Positions 24,099 through 32,879 are shown, numbered from the stretch's first letter. The stretch is DNA of 36,077 nt from Candidatus Gastranaerophilales bacterium (GCA_028282645.1 JANQHM010000176.1:1-36077), one strand, 5' to 3'. The notes: generated from the letters alone by a model not told the origin. Made by a program: numbers and translations.

Positions 24099-25514
24099 AT
24101 GGGAAAATCGAAATTAACGTTATTTATTTTTGCAGCTCTTATTTTAGGCGTATTATTTGGCTGGCTGCTGCCGGACACTGCAGTGCAATTAAAGCCATTG
24201 GCTGATTTGTTCCTTAAAATGATTAAAATGATCATTGCTCCTTTGCTATTTGCAACGCTTGTTGTGGGAATAGCAGGACACGGCTCATCTAAAGGCTTAG
24301 GTAAAATCGGTCTAAAAACTATTATTTACTTTGAAATAGTAACTACAATTGCTCTTATAATAGGTTTGGTAACAGCAAATTACTTTCAAATTGGTAAAGG
24401 CTTTGCATTGCAAGCATCTCAACAAGGAATGGAAGATCTTACAAAATTGACTCAAAGTGCAATGCACCATGGTGGTCAGGGCATGAAAACTTTTGCTCAA
24501 CCAGAGTCATTCTTGGATGTGATAAAGCATTTTATGCATATGCTTGTTGATATGGTTCCAACAAGCGTAATTGAAGCAATGGCAAGTGGAAATATATTAC
24601 AAATTGTTGTTTTTGCCGTATTTTTTGCACTGGCTCTTTCCACCGTTGGGGAAAAAGGCCGTCCGGTTATTCAAGGACTTAATTCTTTAGCTGAAGTAAT
24701 GTTTAAGTTTACTGAATACGTAATGTTCTTTGCTCCAATGGGTGTATTTGCAGCTATAGCAACTACAATCGGTCAAAATGGTATCGGCATTATTGCTGAA
24801 TATGCTAAATTAATTGGTGTATTATATTTGGCTTTAGTTGTATTTGTAGTCTCAGTTTTAGTTGTTGTATGCTCTATAGTAAAAATACCGTTTTTAACAT
24901 TGATTAAGGCAATAAAAGAACCGGCTGTACTGGCATTTTCTACGGCCAGCAGTGAAGCCGCATTGCCCAAAGCAATGGAAATAATGGAAAAATTTGGTGT
25001 TCCTAAGAGAATTGTCAGCTTTGTAATGCCAACAGGTTACACTTTCAACCTGGACGGCAGTACTTTGTACTTATCCCTTGCAACTATATTTGTTGCTAAT
25101 TTGTCCGGGGTGGAGCTTTCTATAGGTCAACAAATTATGATAATGTTGGCGTTGATGTTAACAAGCAAAGGTATAGCTGCTGTACCTAGGGTTTCACTAG
25201 TTGTACTGACCGGAACATTAATGAGTTTCAATATTCCAATTGCAGGTGTAGCTGTTTTATTGGGTATTGACCAATTACTAGATATGGGAAGAACAACTGT
25301 AAACCTAATAGGTAATTGCGTTGCAACTGTTGTTGTCTCAAGGTGGGAAAACTGTTTTAATTTTGAAAGAATGAAAGCATTTGCCTCAAATGAAAATCAT
25401 ACTCTGGAAGCAGAGTTTGAAGAATTTAAATTAAAAGTTGATCATGAACAGACTGAACCTATAGCTATACAAACAACTAAGCCGGAAAAAGCTGAACAAT
25501 GTTTTATAGAATAA
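24099..25514 (+). CDS. Dicarboxylate/glutamate:cation symporter (DAACS family)
   Basis: This 471-aa inner-membrane transporter has eight or so membrane helices and the two hairpin loops of the GltPh/DctA fold. Landmarks are the Ser-rich re-entrant loop FSTASSEAALPKAMEIME (HP1), PTGYTFNLDGSTLYLSLATI (TM7 with the NxDGT-type motif), SKGIAAVPRVSLVVLTGT (HP2) and LLGIDQLLDMGRTTVNLIGN (TM8). The start is ATG 24099, with AGG upstream; an ATG at 24066 has none. A His/Met-rich insert (QSAMHHGGQGMKTF) lies in the loop before TM4. A hairpin terminator follows. Substrate (glutamate, aspartate, or C4-dicarboxylates such as fumarate or malate) is not settled by sequence. Confidence 0.93.
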   Translation: MGKSKLTLFIFAALILGVLFGWLLPDTAVQLKPLADLFLKMIKMIIAPLLFATLVVGIAGHGSSKGLGKIGLKTIIYFEIVTTIALIIGLVTANYFQIGKGFALQASQQGMEDLTKLTQSAMHHGGQGMKTFAQPESFLDVIKHFMHMLVDMVPTSVIEAMASGNILQIVVFAVFFALALSTVGEKGRPVIQGLNSLAEVMFKFTEYVMFFAPMGVFAAIATTIGQNGIGIIAEYAKLIGVLYLALVVFVVSVLVVVCSIVKIPFLTLIKAIKEPAVLAFSTASSEAALPKAMEIMEKFGVPKRIVSFVMPTGYTFNLDGSTLYLSLATIFVANLSGVELSIGQQIMIMLALMLTSKGIAAVPRVSLVVLTGTLMSFNIPIAGVAVLLGIDQLLDMGRTTVNLIGNCVATVVVSRWENCFNFERMKAFASNENHTLEAEFEEFKLKVDHEQTEPIAIQTTKPEKAEQCFIE

Positions 25515-25536
25515 AAATTTTTATATAATTTACAGT

Positions 25537-25583
25537 AAAAAAATACCCCCTAAAAAGTATTATAACTTTGGGGGTATTTTTTT
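25537..25583. terminator. Bidirectional terminator between symporter and larC
   Basis: A-run plus TACCCCC (25544-25550) pairs with GGGGGTA (25570-25576) plus a T-run, with a 19-base loop. It serves the symporter directly and could also serve the convergent larC gene. Confidence 0.85.
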
Positions 25584-25720
25584 AGTCTCCTAAATATTTC
25601 AAATGTATCCTTTCTATTCCTGAAAAAATTTTAAATGATTACATAATTAATTATGTGCTATTTAAATCAAGAGTATATCTTGTCTGGTTTAAACATTAAG
25701 TTTTATTAACATGAATTTAA

Positions 25721-26923
25721 TTATTTTAATACATTTTTATAAATATAATCATTTATAATGCAATAAATACCTTTTAATGATTTATTTTGTGCTAACTTAA
25801 GGCAATCCTCATATTCAGGTTTTGCCGTTATTATTTTTCCTTGGTTATTTTTACCTATTTTTATTCTTATTTCTCCCAGATTTTCAATGTTAGCGGTAAC
25901 TATTTCTCTGTCCAAAGTACTTCTATCAATACTATAGCTTCTGATTCCAAAGGAGGTTGTTTCTTTAAAGATTATATTTTCCAGATTATTTTTATATTTT
26001 TGCTTGCAAATAACTTTTAAAACACATGCCGGACGTGATTTTTTCATTATCACAGGAATTATATAGGCTTCCAGAGCGTTATTTTCATAAAGTTTATTCA
26101 ATACATTTTCGTATAGTTCAGGCTGCATATCGTCAATATTGGTTTCCAAAACTAAAATATTATCCTGATAATTAGTATTTTCCTCTGCTTCTCCTATGGT
26201 CAAGCGCAGCACATTAGGAAGATTTTCTAAATCTTTTTTTCCTGCACCGTAGGCAACTTTGTTAATCTTGCTCAATTTAGGATATGTTATGAATTCATCG
26301 CATATTGTTGTTAAAATAGCTGCGCCGGTAGGAGTTAACAGCTCTGCTTTTTCTATGCCTTGATTATCAATCGGCCAGTGTGACTGATTTATTAAGTAAA
26401 GCGTTGCCGGTGCAGGTACCGGTATTGTGCCATGTGCGCATTTTACCAATCCGCTACCTGTATTTACAGGGCTAATATAAACTTTATCTATACTTAAAGA
26501 TGTATAAAGGATAGAAAAGCCTACGATATCAACAATTGCATCAATTGCTCCAACTTCATGGAAATGAATTTCATCGAGTGATTTTTGATGAATATGCGCC
26601 TCTGCTTTTGCCAGGTTTGTAAAGATTTTTTTTGCTAAATTTTTTGCCCCAACTGATATTTCAGAGGAATCAATAATATTTACAATACAGTTCAAGCCTC
26701 TGTGGTGATGTTCGTGTTTTTCCAGTTCTACGCTAGCGTCAGTTGCTTTTATACCTTTTTTTAGGGTGTTTGATATTTTTATTTTATATTGATTGTTAAT
26801 TTCTTTTATTTTTTTTAATTCTTTAAAAAACCAGTCCTGGTCAATATCTAAATCCAATAGAGCCCCCAAAATCATATCGCCGCTGGCTCCTGCAAAGCAT
26901 TCAAAAAAAGCTACTTTTTTCAT
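25721..26923 (-). CDS. larC: Nickel-pincer cofactor nickel insertase LarC
   Basis: At 400 aa this is a full-length LarC, the CTP-dependent enzyme that inserts nickel into the pyridinium bis-thiocarboxylate cofactor of lactate racemase and related enzymes. It opens FFECFAGASGDMILGALLDL, has HEHHHRGL, EAHIHQKSLDEIHFHEVGA and VVKCAHGTIPVPAPATL-like stretches, and a C-terminal half with ETNIDDMQPELYENV and KKSRPACVLKV. AAGGAT precedes the ATG. In Lactobacillus plantarum larC is split by a programmed frameshift; here it is a single open frame. The larA, larB and larE genes are not in the window, so either they lie elsewhere or the cofactor is for another enzyme of the LarA superfamily. Confidence 0.94.
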   Translation of the reverse strand: MKKVAFFECFAGASGDMILGALLDLDIDQDWFFKELKKIKEINNQYKIKISNTLKKGIKATDASVELEKHEHHHRGLNCIVNIIDSSEISVGAKNLAKKIFTNLAKAEAHIHQKSLDEIHFHEVGAIDAIVDIVGFSILYTSLSIDKVYISPVNTGSGLVKCAHGTIPVPAPATLYLINQSHWPIDNQGIEKAELLTPTGAAILTTICDEFITYPKLSKINKVAYGAGKKDLENLPNVLRLTIGEAEENTNYQDNILVLETNIDDMQPELYENVLNKLYENNALEAYIIPVIMKKSRPACVLKVICKQKYKNNLENIIFKETTSFGIRSYSIDRSTLDREIVTANIENLGEIRIKIGKNNQGKIITAKPEYEDCLKLAQNKSLKGIYCIINDYIYKNVLK

Positions 26924-26968
26924 ACTATCTTAAATCCTTATTTTAAGTTATTATCAGATTAGTTATTT

Positions 26969-27060
26969 GGTAATGGTCATCACTTTTTTTATCTCATAGC
27001 TACAAGCTTTAATAGAACTTAAGTTTGATTAAAAATATCAAAATTCGATAGACCACTACC
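26969..27060 (+). repeat. Dispersed element with palindromic head, copy 1
   Basis: It starts GGTAATGGTCATCAC and, through AAGCTTT and AACTTAAGTTT, ends GACCACTACC. It aligns to 32782-32879 over its whole length at roughly 70-75%. It lies 45 bp before the gene at 27105. Confidence 0.75.
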
Positions 27061-27104
27061 GGTTTTATTTTATAATGATAAGAAAAAAAAATTAAGAGGG
27101 AAAT

Positions 27105-27419
27105 ATGCCTGATAATATCAATGTTAATGTTTATCCAAGGCTCACATTAAAATGTAAGTGCGGAAATGAATTTAGTATTAATGTAATGAGATTGAGAGAT
27201 AATGAGCCTGTTATTTGTATGATATGCGGTAAGCAGTTTAATTCTGAGCTGGGAGAAAAATTTGCAAAAGCACTAGAGGATTTATATCACGTTAAATATC
27301 AACTGGAAAGAGATTGTTATCCGTTTCATTTCTCTTTTGTCTATAATACTTCCTATCCTCAGCCGCCTATTCCGTGTTCGTTTGAAAAATTTGAAGAAGC
27401 CGAAAAATCAGCTGATTAA
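27105..27419 (+). CDS. Small zinc-ribbon-like protein of unknown function
   Basis: This 104-aa protein has a CKC at 17-19 and CMIC at 38-41, two Cys pairs about 20 residues apart as in a zinc ribbon, in LTLKCKCGNEFSINV and PVICMICGKQF. A helix (EKFAKALEDLYHVKYQLE) and a Pro/Phe/Tyr-rich tail with another Cys follow. AGAGGG precedes the ATG. The stop overlaps the last 12 bp of the convergent M50 protease gene. No family recognised; a nucleic-acid- or protein-binding role is plausible. Confidence 0.7.
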   Translation: MPDNINVNVYPRLTLKCKCGNEFSINVMRLRDNEPVICMICGKQFNSELGEKFAKALEDLYHVKYQLERDCYPFHFSFVYNTSYPQPPIPCSFEKFEEAEKSAD

Positions 27420-28094
27420 TCGGCTTGCTACCAAATCGATCAAAAATACAATAATATAAAATACAATATTTGAAATTTCATAAATAAAACCAAAACCGGT
27501 TGTGTATAATAAAAAAATAAGAATCAAAAGACCGTAGGGTGCTATTTTAAAGTATGCTTCGGCTATTTTTTCGGGTAATAGGTTTCTTATAATATTAGCG
27601 CCGTCTAAAGGTGGTATGGGTATTAAGTTAAATATACCCAAAAGAATATTCACTCTTATAATTAAAAAAAGCATGCGTTCAAATATTGATAAATTTGTAA
27701 TTTCGCCCCCGTTAGAGCTAAAAACAGTAAAGTAAAATATGCTCGTAAATAATATTGCCATTAAGAAGTTGCTTAATGGACCGGCTAAGCCTACTAATGC
27801 AATTTTATACCTGCCGGAAATATTCTGCGGATTGATTATTACGGGCTTAGCCCAACCTATGCCCACTATAAACAGCATTAGTGTACCTGCAATATCAAGG
27901 TGAGCAAACGGATTTAGAGTAAGCCTGCCTTGCTCTTTAGGTGTGTTATCACCAAACTTGTAGGCTGTAAATCCATGAGCCCATTCGTGTATGACTATGC
28001 TTATAATCAATGGTATTGATATTGTTGCAAACACCGTTAAAAATTCTACAAAGCCTTTTTCAGTAAGTATTTTAAATAATTCTACAATTAGCAT
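27408..28094 (-). CDS. Site-2-type membrane metalloprotease (M50)
   Basis: The 228-aa protein has several membrane helices and the two metal motifs of the site-2 protease family: HEWAH at 36-40 (zinc ligands H36, H40; catalytic E37) in the first helix and NLIPIPPLDG at 156-165 (third ligand D164) in a later helix. It has no PDZ domain, as in the short M50 group (YwhC/FtsH-independent type). AGGGAAA precedes the ATG. The 3' end overlaps the convergent small gene by 12 bp. Substrate unknown; members of this group often act on membrane-bound regulators. Confidence 0.92.
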   Translation of the reverse strand: MLIVELFKILTEKGFVEFLTVFATISIPLIISIVIHEWAHGFTAYKFGDNTPKEQGRLTLNPFAHLDIAGTLMLFIVGIGWAKPVIINPQNISGRYKIALVGLAGPLSNFLMAILFTSIFYFTVFSSNGGEITNLSIFERMLFLIIRVNILLGIFNLIPIPPLDGANIIRNLLPEKIAEAYFKIAPYGLLILIFLLYTTGFGFIYEISNIVFYIIVFLIDLVASRLIS

Positions 28095-28189
28095 AATTTT
28101 TTCCCTAGTTGTTTTAATTATTAATTTATAAATTAAAAACTTTAGATTTTCAATAATTTAACTTTTTTTCATTCAAATTTTAAAAAATT

Positions 28190-28223
28190 AAAATAAAAAA
28201 TGACTACTAGAACCCTAGCAGTC
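28190..28223 (-). terminator. Terminator of the papain-like gene
   Basis: On the minus strand GACTGCTAG, loop GGTT, CTAGTAGTC (28202-28223), one mispair in a 9-bp stem, is followed by a T-rich run at 28190-28201. It lies 37 bp after the stop codon of 28260-29651. Confidence 0.8.
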
Positions 28224-28259
28224 GGAATATCGATAAAAGAGAAAAAAAAATTATGGTTT

Positions 28260-29651
28260 CTAAATCCCAAAATACTTCTTAACTAAGTCGGGATTAAGCT
28301 TAGGTTGTTCATTAGCAATAACATCATATGGTATACCCGCATGGTGTATCTTAGGTATTAACTCACGTGCTGATATCTCGATAGGTCCGTCATAATCATC
28401 ATCTGTATCATTACAAATGAAGGTTATATTTCCGTTTTTATCTTGCTTTGATCCAATTACGGTTATTTCATGACCGCCAATGATAGATCTGTTTCTGTCA
28501 ATTTCCGTGATGCCGATTATAATATTAGTTTCCTTTTTTAATGACTTTAATAAATGATTTAAAGTTGAATTATAGTCATAATTAAATCCGGTTAATTTAG
28601 CATCATCATCAACTTCTTGATAAGTCACGGATGTTTTTCGGCTTTCGCTATCCACAATAGTCTCTGCAAAGTTCTTTTCAGCTTCTGTTAAGCCTTTACC
28701 ATCTACTACACTTTCTTCTTCTCTTTTATCATTCAGTGTATTATAAGTATTAGCACTACCTAATTGCATAAATGTAGACTGCATCAGTACATCCAATGCC
28801 GAGCGTGTAGTTGCCTTATGGAAAAAGCTTTGAGCCCTGGCTCTTTCAATTGCATTTCTATCCGGCCTTATGCGGACTTCGACAGTATCATTATCAAGCA
28901 TTTTATAGTCTAGTCCATAGCCTTTCATTGCTTGTTTTGCTTCTTCCTTGCTTTCGGAGATATTATCTATTTTTAATTTTGATTTTACACACATATCCTG
29001 ACTGGTTAGTCCTGCTACAAATCTGGTGTATTCAGCGGGTTTTTTATAAGCCAGATTAAACTCCATACTTGCTGCTACACAAGTACCGCTATAGTTTACC
29101 TTCATATTATGTGGAATATCAATAGCTTTAAATTTTTTAGTTGGTGATGTAGGATCACTATAAGGTGTGGTTAAAGAATTAAACCAATGATTTGCAATTA
29201 ACGTACCTGTTAAGTAGTCGGGTATGTCGCCAAACCGCTGATTGATTTTAAAAGGATTATTTAGGGTTTTGAGTGTTTCATTATATATTTTTCTTTGATT
29301 TAGTCCTTTAATCCTTGGCTCATAAAGGATTTTATATAAGTTCTGCAAAGTTGAAGATTTATCATTGGATTTAGTTGAGGTTAACCTTCCGGCTTTTAAC
29401 AAGTTATCAAGATATTTTTGCTCTTCCGGTGTGGAAACTTGCATTAGGATATTATAAATTTTTTTATCCAATGGATTTTGGATAAAGTTAGAAGGTACAT
29501 TAAGTATTACACCACCTGCTTTAAAGCTTAATTGCGGTGCAGGCGTGCATCCTTCTGTATTTATGTTGGTAGATAGTGGAGCATTATTCTTTACCAATGC
29601 CATACTATGCAAATATGCTGATTTTATATTTGGTACAAACTTAGCTTCCAT
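28260..29651 (-). CDS. Unknown protein with papain-like Cys/His/Asn arrangement
   Basis: I do not recognise the family of this 463-aa protein. It has an ordered set of residues expected of a papain-fold Cys peptidase or transglutaminase: Cys191 in KVNYSGTCVAASMEFNLA (start of a helix), His394 in IIGGHEITVIGSKQDKNG (in a strand) and Asn414/Asp415 in ITFICNDTDDD. About 200 residues, largely helical and charged, separate Cys and His. The N-terminal 50 residues are low-complexity, with TPAPQLSFKAGG, and no signal peptide. AGGGG precedes the ATG. It is transcribed alone and ends in a terminator. Enzymatic activity is inferred; a secreted effector or an internal peptidase are both possible. Confidence 0.7.
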   Translation of the reverse strand: MEAKFVPNIKSAYLHSMALVKNNAPLSTNINTEGCTPAPQLSFKAGGVILNVPSNFIQNPLDKKIYNILMQVSTPEEQKYLDNLLKAGRLTSTKSNDKSSTLQNLYKILYEPRIKGLNQRKIYNETLKTLNNPFKINQRFGDIPDYLTGTLIANHWFNSLTTPYSDPTSPTKKFKAIDIPHNMKVNYSGTCVAASMEFNLAYKKPAEYTRFVAGLTSQDMCVKSKLKIDNISESKEEAKQAMKGYGLDYKMLDNDTVEVRIRPDRNAIERARAQSFFHKATTRSALDVLMQSTFMQLGSANTYNTLNDKREEESVVDGKGLTEAEKNFAETIVDSESRKTSVTYQEVDDDAKLTGFNYDYNSTLNHLLKSLKKETNIIIGITEIDRNRSIIGGHEITVIGSKQDKNGNITFICNDTDDDYDGPIEISARELIPKIHHAGIPYDVIANEQPKLNPDLVKKYFGI

Positions 29652-29846
29652 TTTCCCCTGAGTCTATTTTTATTTATTTAACTATAATAAAAAAAAACAA
29701 AAAGACTAAAAAAATGCCCTTGAAAATAAAAATGTTAACATTTTTAAATAAGAATATTTTTTATATATTTTTAATTTAATTTTTTACTTAATGTATAATT
29801 ATCTAAGAATAATAATTTCTACCAGTTATGAATAAAGGTAGTTTTA

Positions 29847-31196
29847 ATGAGAATAAAAAGTATTGAAGTAGAAAATTTTAAGAACTTTGAGCAGGAGCGC
29901 GTTGAGTTTGATGATTTTAATGTGTTTGTCGGGGCTAATGCTGCGGGGAAATCTAATTTTGTCAATTTAATTAAATTTTTTAAAAATATAAATGAAAAGG
30001 GTTTAAAGAAAGCTATCGGTGAGCTTGGTGGGTATAAGTATTTTAAAAATATTAATTGCCCTGATAAGCCATTTAGATTTCGTATAGAGTTTGATTATGA
30101 GAAAGAGTTAAAGTTATATGAAAAATTTTTTGTAGATAGTGATGTTATAATAATTTATATCCAAAATTTTATTTACGAATTTGTCATAGATATAAAAGAT
30201 GAAAAAATTTATATTATAGATGATAAATTAAACGTTAAAGGTCAATCTAAAAAACTGTATCTAGCAACTAGTGATATAAAAAAATATGCTGATCAACATG
30301 ATATAGATATGAGTAAAGCCATAGACATTGCAACTTTTAATCCATCAATCATTAAGGGAGATACAAAACCAGATGACTTTAGTATAAATGTATTAAGTAA
30401 AGATTTAAAAGCAATAGACTCTACTCAAAAAGACATTGATGTAAAATTTGAGGCTCCAGATTATCTTAAGAAAGATTACTTCATTCCCGTTATAAATCAA
30501 AGTACTGAAAAAGGAAAGCTTATTTTAGAGTCAGACTATTTTGATAGGTTAATTAGAAGGTTAAAGCCTTTTAAAGTAAACTTATATGACTTTAACCCTA
30601 AAAAGGCCGTAAGACAATGCACTATATACGATGAAAACTTACTGGAAGAAGACGGCAGCAACTTGCCAATGGCAATAAAAAATATTTTAAAAGATGAGAA
30701 AAAGAAAAATAAGTTTCATAACCTCGTAAGCTATGCACTACCATTTATAGAAAGCATTGATACTCTTGAACTGCCTTACGACAATATTTTCTTTGAAGTA
30801 AAAGAAAAATCATCAGGCAAAACGTTTCTGGCAAATGTGCTGTCCGACGGGACAATAAATATAATAGCAATAATCGTAGCACTGTTCTTTGAAGATAATG
30901 ACGTAGTTGCACTGGAAGAGCCGGAAAGATTTATACACCCAAGCTTGATATCAAGCGTAGTAAGTCTGTTAAACGACGTAGCAGGCGCAAAGCAAATTAT
31001 TGTATCAACTCATAACTCCGAAGTAGTAAGATACTCAGGAGCTGAGCGGTTGCTTTTGGTATCCAGAGACAAAAACGACACGTCTAAAATCACTCGCCCC
31101 GCAGAAAGCGAAAACTTAAAAGTGCTCCTTGAAAATGATTTAGGAGTAGCGGATCTATTTGTTGATAATATGTTGGAAGGGCTGGACAAGTGTTAG
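29847..31196 (+). CDS. AAA-type (SMC-like) ATPase, possible defence ATPase
   Basis: This 449-aa protein has an ABC/SMC-like ATPase head as in RecF/OLD-type "AAA_21" proteins: Walker A GANAAGKS (29-36), signature LSDGT (332-336), Walker B VVALEEPE (353-360) and the switch His in STHNSE (387-392). The middle (about 60-250) is variable, with Lys/Asp-rich helical sequence. It has no TOPRIM domain. The stop codon is followed directly by what looks like the two ends of a partner gene (31190-31311). A TATAAT hexamer is at 29794-29799. In other genomes such ATPases are often paired with DUF4276 or TOPRIM proteins in phage defence; that role is inferred from family and position. Confidence 0.85.
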   Translation: MRIKSIEVENFKNFEQERVEFDDFNVFVGANAAGKSNFVNLIKFFKNINEKGLKKAIGELGGYKYFKNINCPDKPFRFRIEFDYEKELKLYEKFFVDSDVIIIYIQNFIYEFVIDIKDEKIYIIDDKLNVKGQSKKLYLATSDIKKYADQHDIDMSKAIDIATFNPSIIKGDTKPDDFSINVLSKDLKAIDSTQKDIDVKFEAPDYLKKDYFIPVINQSTEKGKLILESDYFDRLIRRLKPFKVNLYDFNPKKAVRQCTIYDENLLEEDGSNLPMAIKNILKDEKKKNKFHNLVSYALPFIESIDTLELPYDNIFFEVKEKSSGKTFLANVLSDGTINIIAIIVALFFEDNDVVALEEPERFIHPSLISSVVSLLNDVAGAKQIIVSTHNSEVVRYSGAERLLLVSRDKNDTSKITRPAESENLKVLLENDLGVADLFVDNMLEGLDKC

Positions 31197-31311
31197 TCAT
31201 TTTTGTAGAACAAATTATTTACTTGATATATTACAAGATTATGATATTAATGAAGCAATGGAGCGAAATAAATCGTTTAATGACTTTGTTATAAAATATA
31301 GCTTGGTATAG
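31190..31311 (+). pseudogene. Remnant of a gene partnered with the ATPase
   Basis: A GTG at 31190, inside the ATPase stop region and behind GGAAGGG, opens VLVIFVEQ, a DUF4276/TOPRIM-like beginning. The same short stretch, in another frame, reads SVSHFCRTNYLLDILQD, continues through DINEAMERNKSFNDFVIKY and ends at TAG 31309-31311. I read this as the first few and last roughly 40 codons of a gene whose middle was deleted, with a frame change. The next gene has its own GGAGAGAGG, so only this remnant is broken. It is an inference from short sequence. Confidence 0.4.
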
Positions 31312-31326
31312 GAGAGAGGAGAAATT

Positions 31327-32082
31327 ATGAATATCGCAATAATATCTGACATACACGGAAACATGGAAGCACTAGGTGCAGTGCTCGAGGATATCAAAAA
31401 ACAAGACATAAATAAAATACTAATTTGCGGTGACTTGGCAATGGCCGGACCTGAACCGGTAGAAACCCTGGACTTTATAATGGAATACGCCAAAAGTAAT
31501 GACGTGGAAATAATCCGGGGCAACACTGATGAAATGCTGGTAAATGCAACCGGCGAGCCGGATGATAAATTCACCCCTCCTAACAAAATTATGGCAGAGT
31601 CTTTGTTTTATGCGCAAAAGCTGCTTGAGTCCGAACACACAGACTTTTTAAAGAATTTACCCCCACAAAAAACAATTAATATAGGTGCATCATCCATCCT
31701 TATGGTACACGGCTCTCCCAGACGAAACAATGAAGATATCTTGCCTGCAATGAAAGAACAAGCCTTAAGAGAAATTATTAGTGGTGTTGAGGAAGACATA
31801 ATTGTTTGTGGCCATACTCATTTACCGGCAGTTTATAGAGTTGACCACAAAGCTGTAATAAATGTAGGTAGCGTAGGCCGACCATTCACCGAAGACCAAA
31901 AGGCTTGCTATGTAGTGTTAAAGTTTGACAGTAAGTCTAAGGATTTCCGTATAAATATTAAAAAAGTAGAGTATGACGTGGAAAGCGCGGCAAAGAAGCT
32001 GGAAGAACAGAAGTTTGAAGGTGCTGATAAGTTGGCGCACATGCTTATAAAAGCTACGTCAAGATATCCTGAAGTTGTATAA
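31327..32082 (+). CDS. Calcineurin-like metallophosphoesterase (YfcE/MJ0936 type)
   Basis: The 251-aa protein has all metal-binding motifs of the superfamily: SDIHGN (8-13), ICGDLAMAGP, IRGNTDE, MVHGSPRR and CGHTHLP. It is of the short phosphodiesterase type with a C-terminal beta sheet (KACYVVLKFD). GGAGAGAGG precedes ATG. It lies 11 bp before tmk, so the two are probably cotranscribed. Substrate is unknown; family members hydrolyse phosphodiesters, such as cyclic nucleotides, in vitro. Confidence 0.93.
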   Translation: MNIAIISDIHGNMEALGAVLEDIKKQDINKILICGDLAMAGPEPVETLDFIMEYAKSNDVEIIRGNTDEMLVNATGEPDDKFTPPNKIMAESLFYAQKLLESEHTDFLKNLPPQKTINIGASSILMVHGSPRRNNEDILPAMKEQALREIISGVEEDIIVCGHTHLPAVYRVDHKAVINVGSVGRPFTEDQKACYVVLKFDSKSKDFRINIKKVEYDVESAAKKLEEQKFEGADKLAHMLIKATSRYPEVV

Positions 32083-32093
32083 GGTAAATAATT

Positions 32094-32786
32094 ATGAGCA
32101 AAAAGGGTTTATTTATAACATTTGAAGGTGCTGACGGCTGCGGTAAATCAACGCAAATGGAGAAAATTACACAGTATTTGTTATCAAAGGATCTTGAACT
32201 TATGGTTACAAAAGACCCGGGCGGTACTGATTTAGGTAAAAAATTAAGAGAAATATTACTCGGATACAAGGGTAAGATTTATGAAAACTGCGAGCTATTC
32301 TTGTATCTGGCCGATAGGGCGCAGCATATTGATGAAAAAATAATCCCTGCTTTAAAACAAGGTAAAATAGTGCTTTGTGACAGATATATTGACTCTACCC
32401 TAGCGTATCAGGGATATGGCCGGGGTTTGGATAAGGATAAAATATTAGAGCTAAACAATATTGTTTCGCACGGGTTAATCCCGGACTTGACCTTATATTT
32501 TGATGTTGATACTGAAATTGCAATGCAAAGAATCGGTAATGATAAGGATAGGTTAGAATCTGAGGGCATTGAATTTTATAAAAAAGTACGCGAGGGCTTT
32601 TTAGACCTTGCTAAAAAACAAAAAAGAATTAAAATTATAGATTCTGCTCAGGATATAGAAAGCGTTTTTACGCAGGTTAAAGCTGAGATAGACAAATTTT
32701 TAATTCCCGGTAAAAATAATAGATCTTTAGATAAGGGGCAACTTCTTAGGCAGAACCTTAGAAAAGCAGATTCAAAAAATAGGTGA
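32094..32786 (+). CDS. tmk: Thymidylate kinase
   Basis: The 230-aa enzyme phosphorylates dTMP to dTDP. It shows the P-loop EGADGCGKSTQ (11-21), KDPGGTDLGKKLREILL (dTMP-binding DP-GGT motif), FLYLADRAQHI, LCDRYIDSTLAYQGYGRG (DRY and Q/YG motifs) and a short LID region RIGNDKDRLESEG. The C-terminal 25 residues (after about 205) are a Lys/Asn/Ser-rich extension beyond the usual length. The TGA stop is also the start of the palindromic dispersed element at 32782. Its start follows AAGG. Confidence 0.96.
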   Translation: MSKKGLFITFEGADGCGKSTQMEKITQYLLSKDLELMVTKDPGGTDLGKKLREILLGYKGKIYENCELFLYLADRAQHIDEKIIPALKQGKIVLCDRYIDSTLAYQGYGRGLDKDKILELNNIVSHGLIPDLTLYFDVDTEIAMQRIGNDKDRLESEGIEFYKKVREGFLDLAKKQKRIKIIDSAQDIESVFTQVKAEIDKFLIPGKNNRSLDKGQLLRQNLRKADSKNR

Positions 32787-32879
32787 TGGTCATCACCTTT
32801 CTTATCTTATGGCATAGCTGTAAGCTTTTGATATAACTTGAGTTTACTTGTAAGCATCAGTACTCAACTGACCACTACC
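32782..32879 (+). repeat. Dispersed element with palindromic head, copy 2
   Basis: It begins GGTGATGGTCATCACC, a 7-bp perfect palindrome with a 2-bp centre, and ends GACCACTACC. The tmk stop TGA is part of this head. Between, AAGCTTT, AACTTGAGTTT and ATCAGTACTCAAC match the copy at 26969-27060 in order. Confidence 0.8.

Noticed and set aside
25721-26923. Programmed frameshift in larC
   Set aside because: The 400-codon frame is continuous and full length; no slip site is needed.
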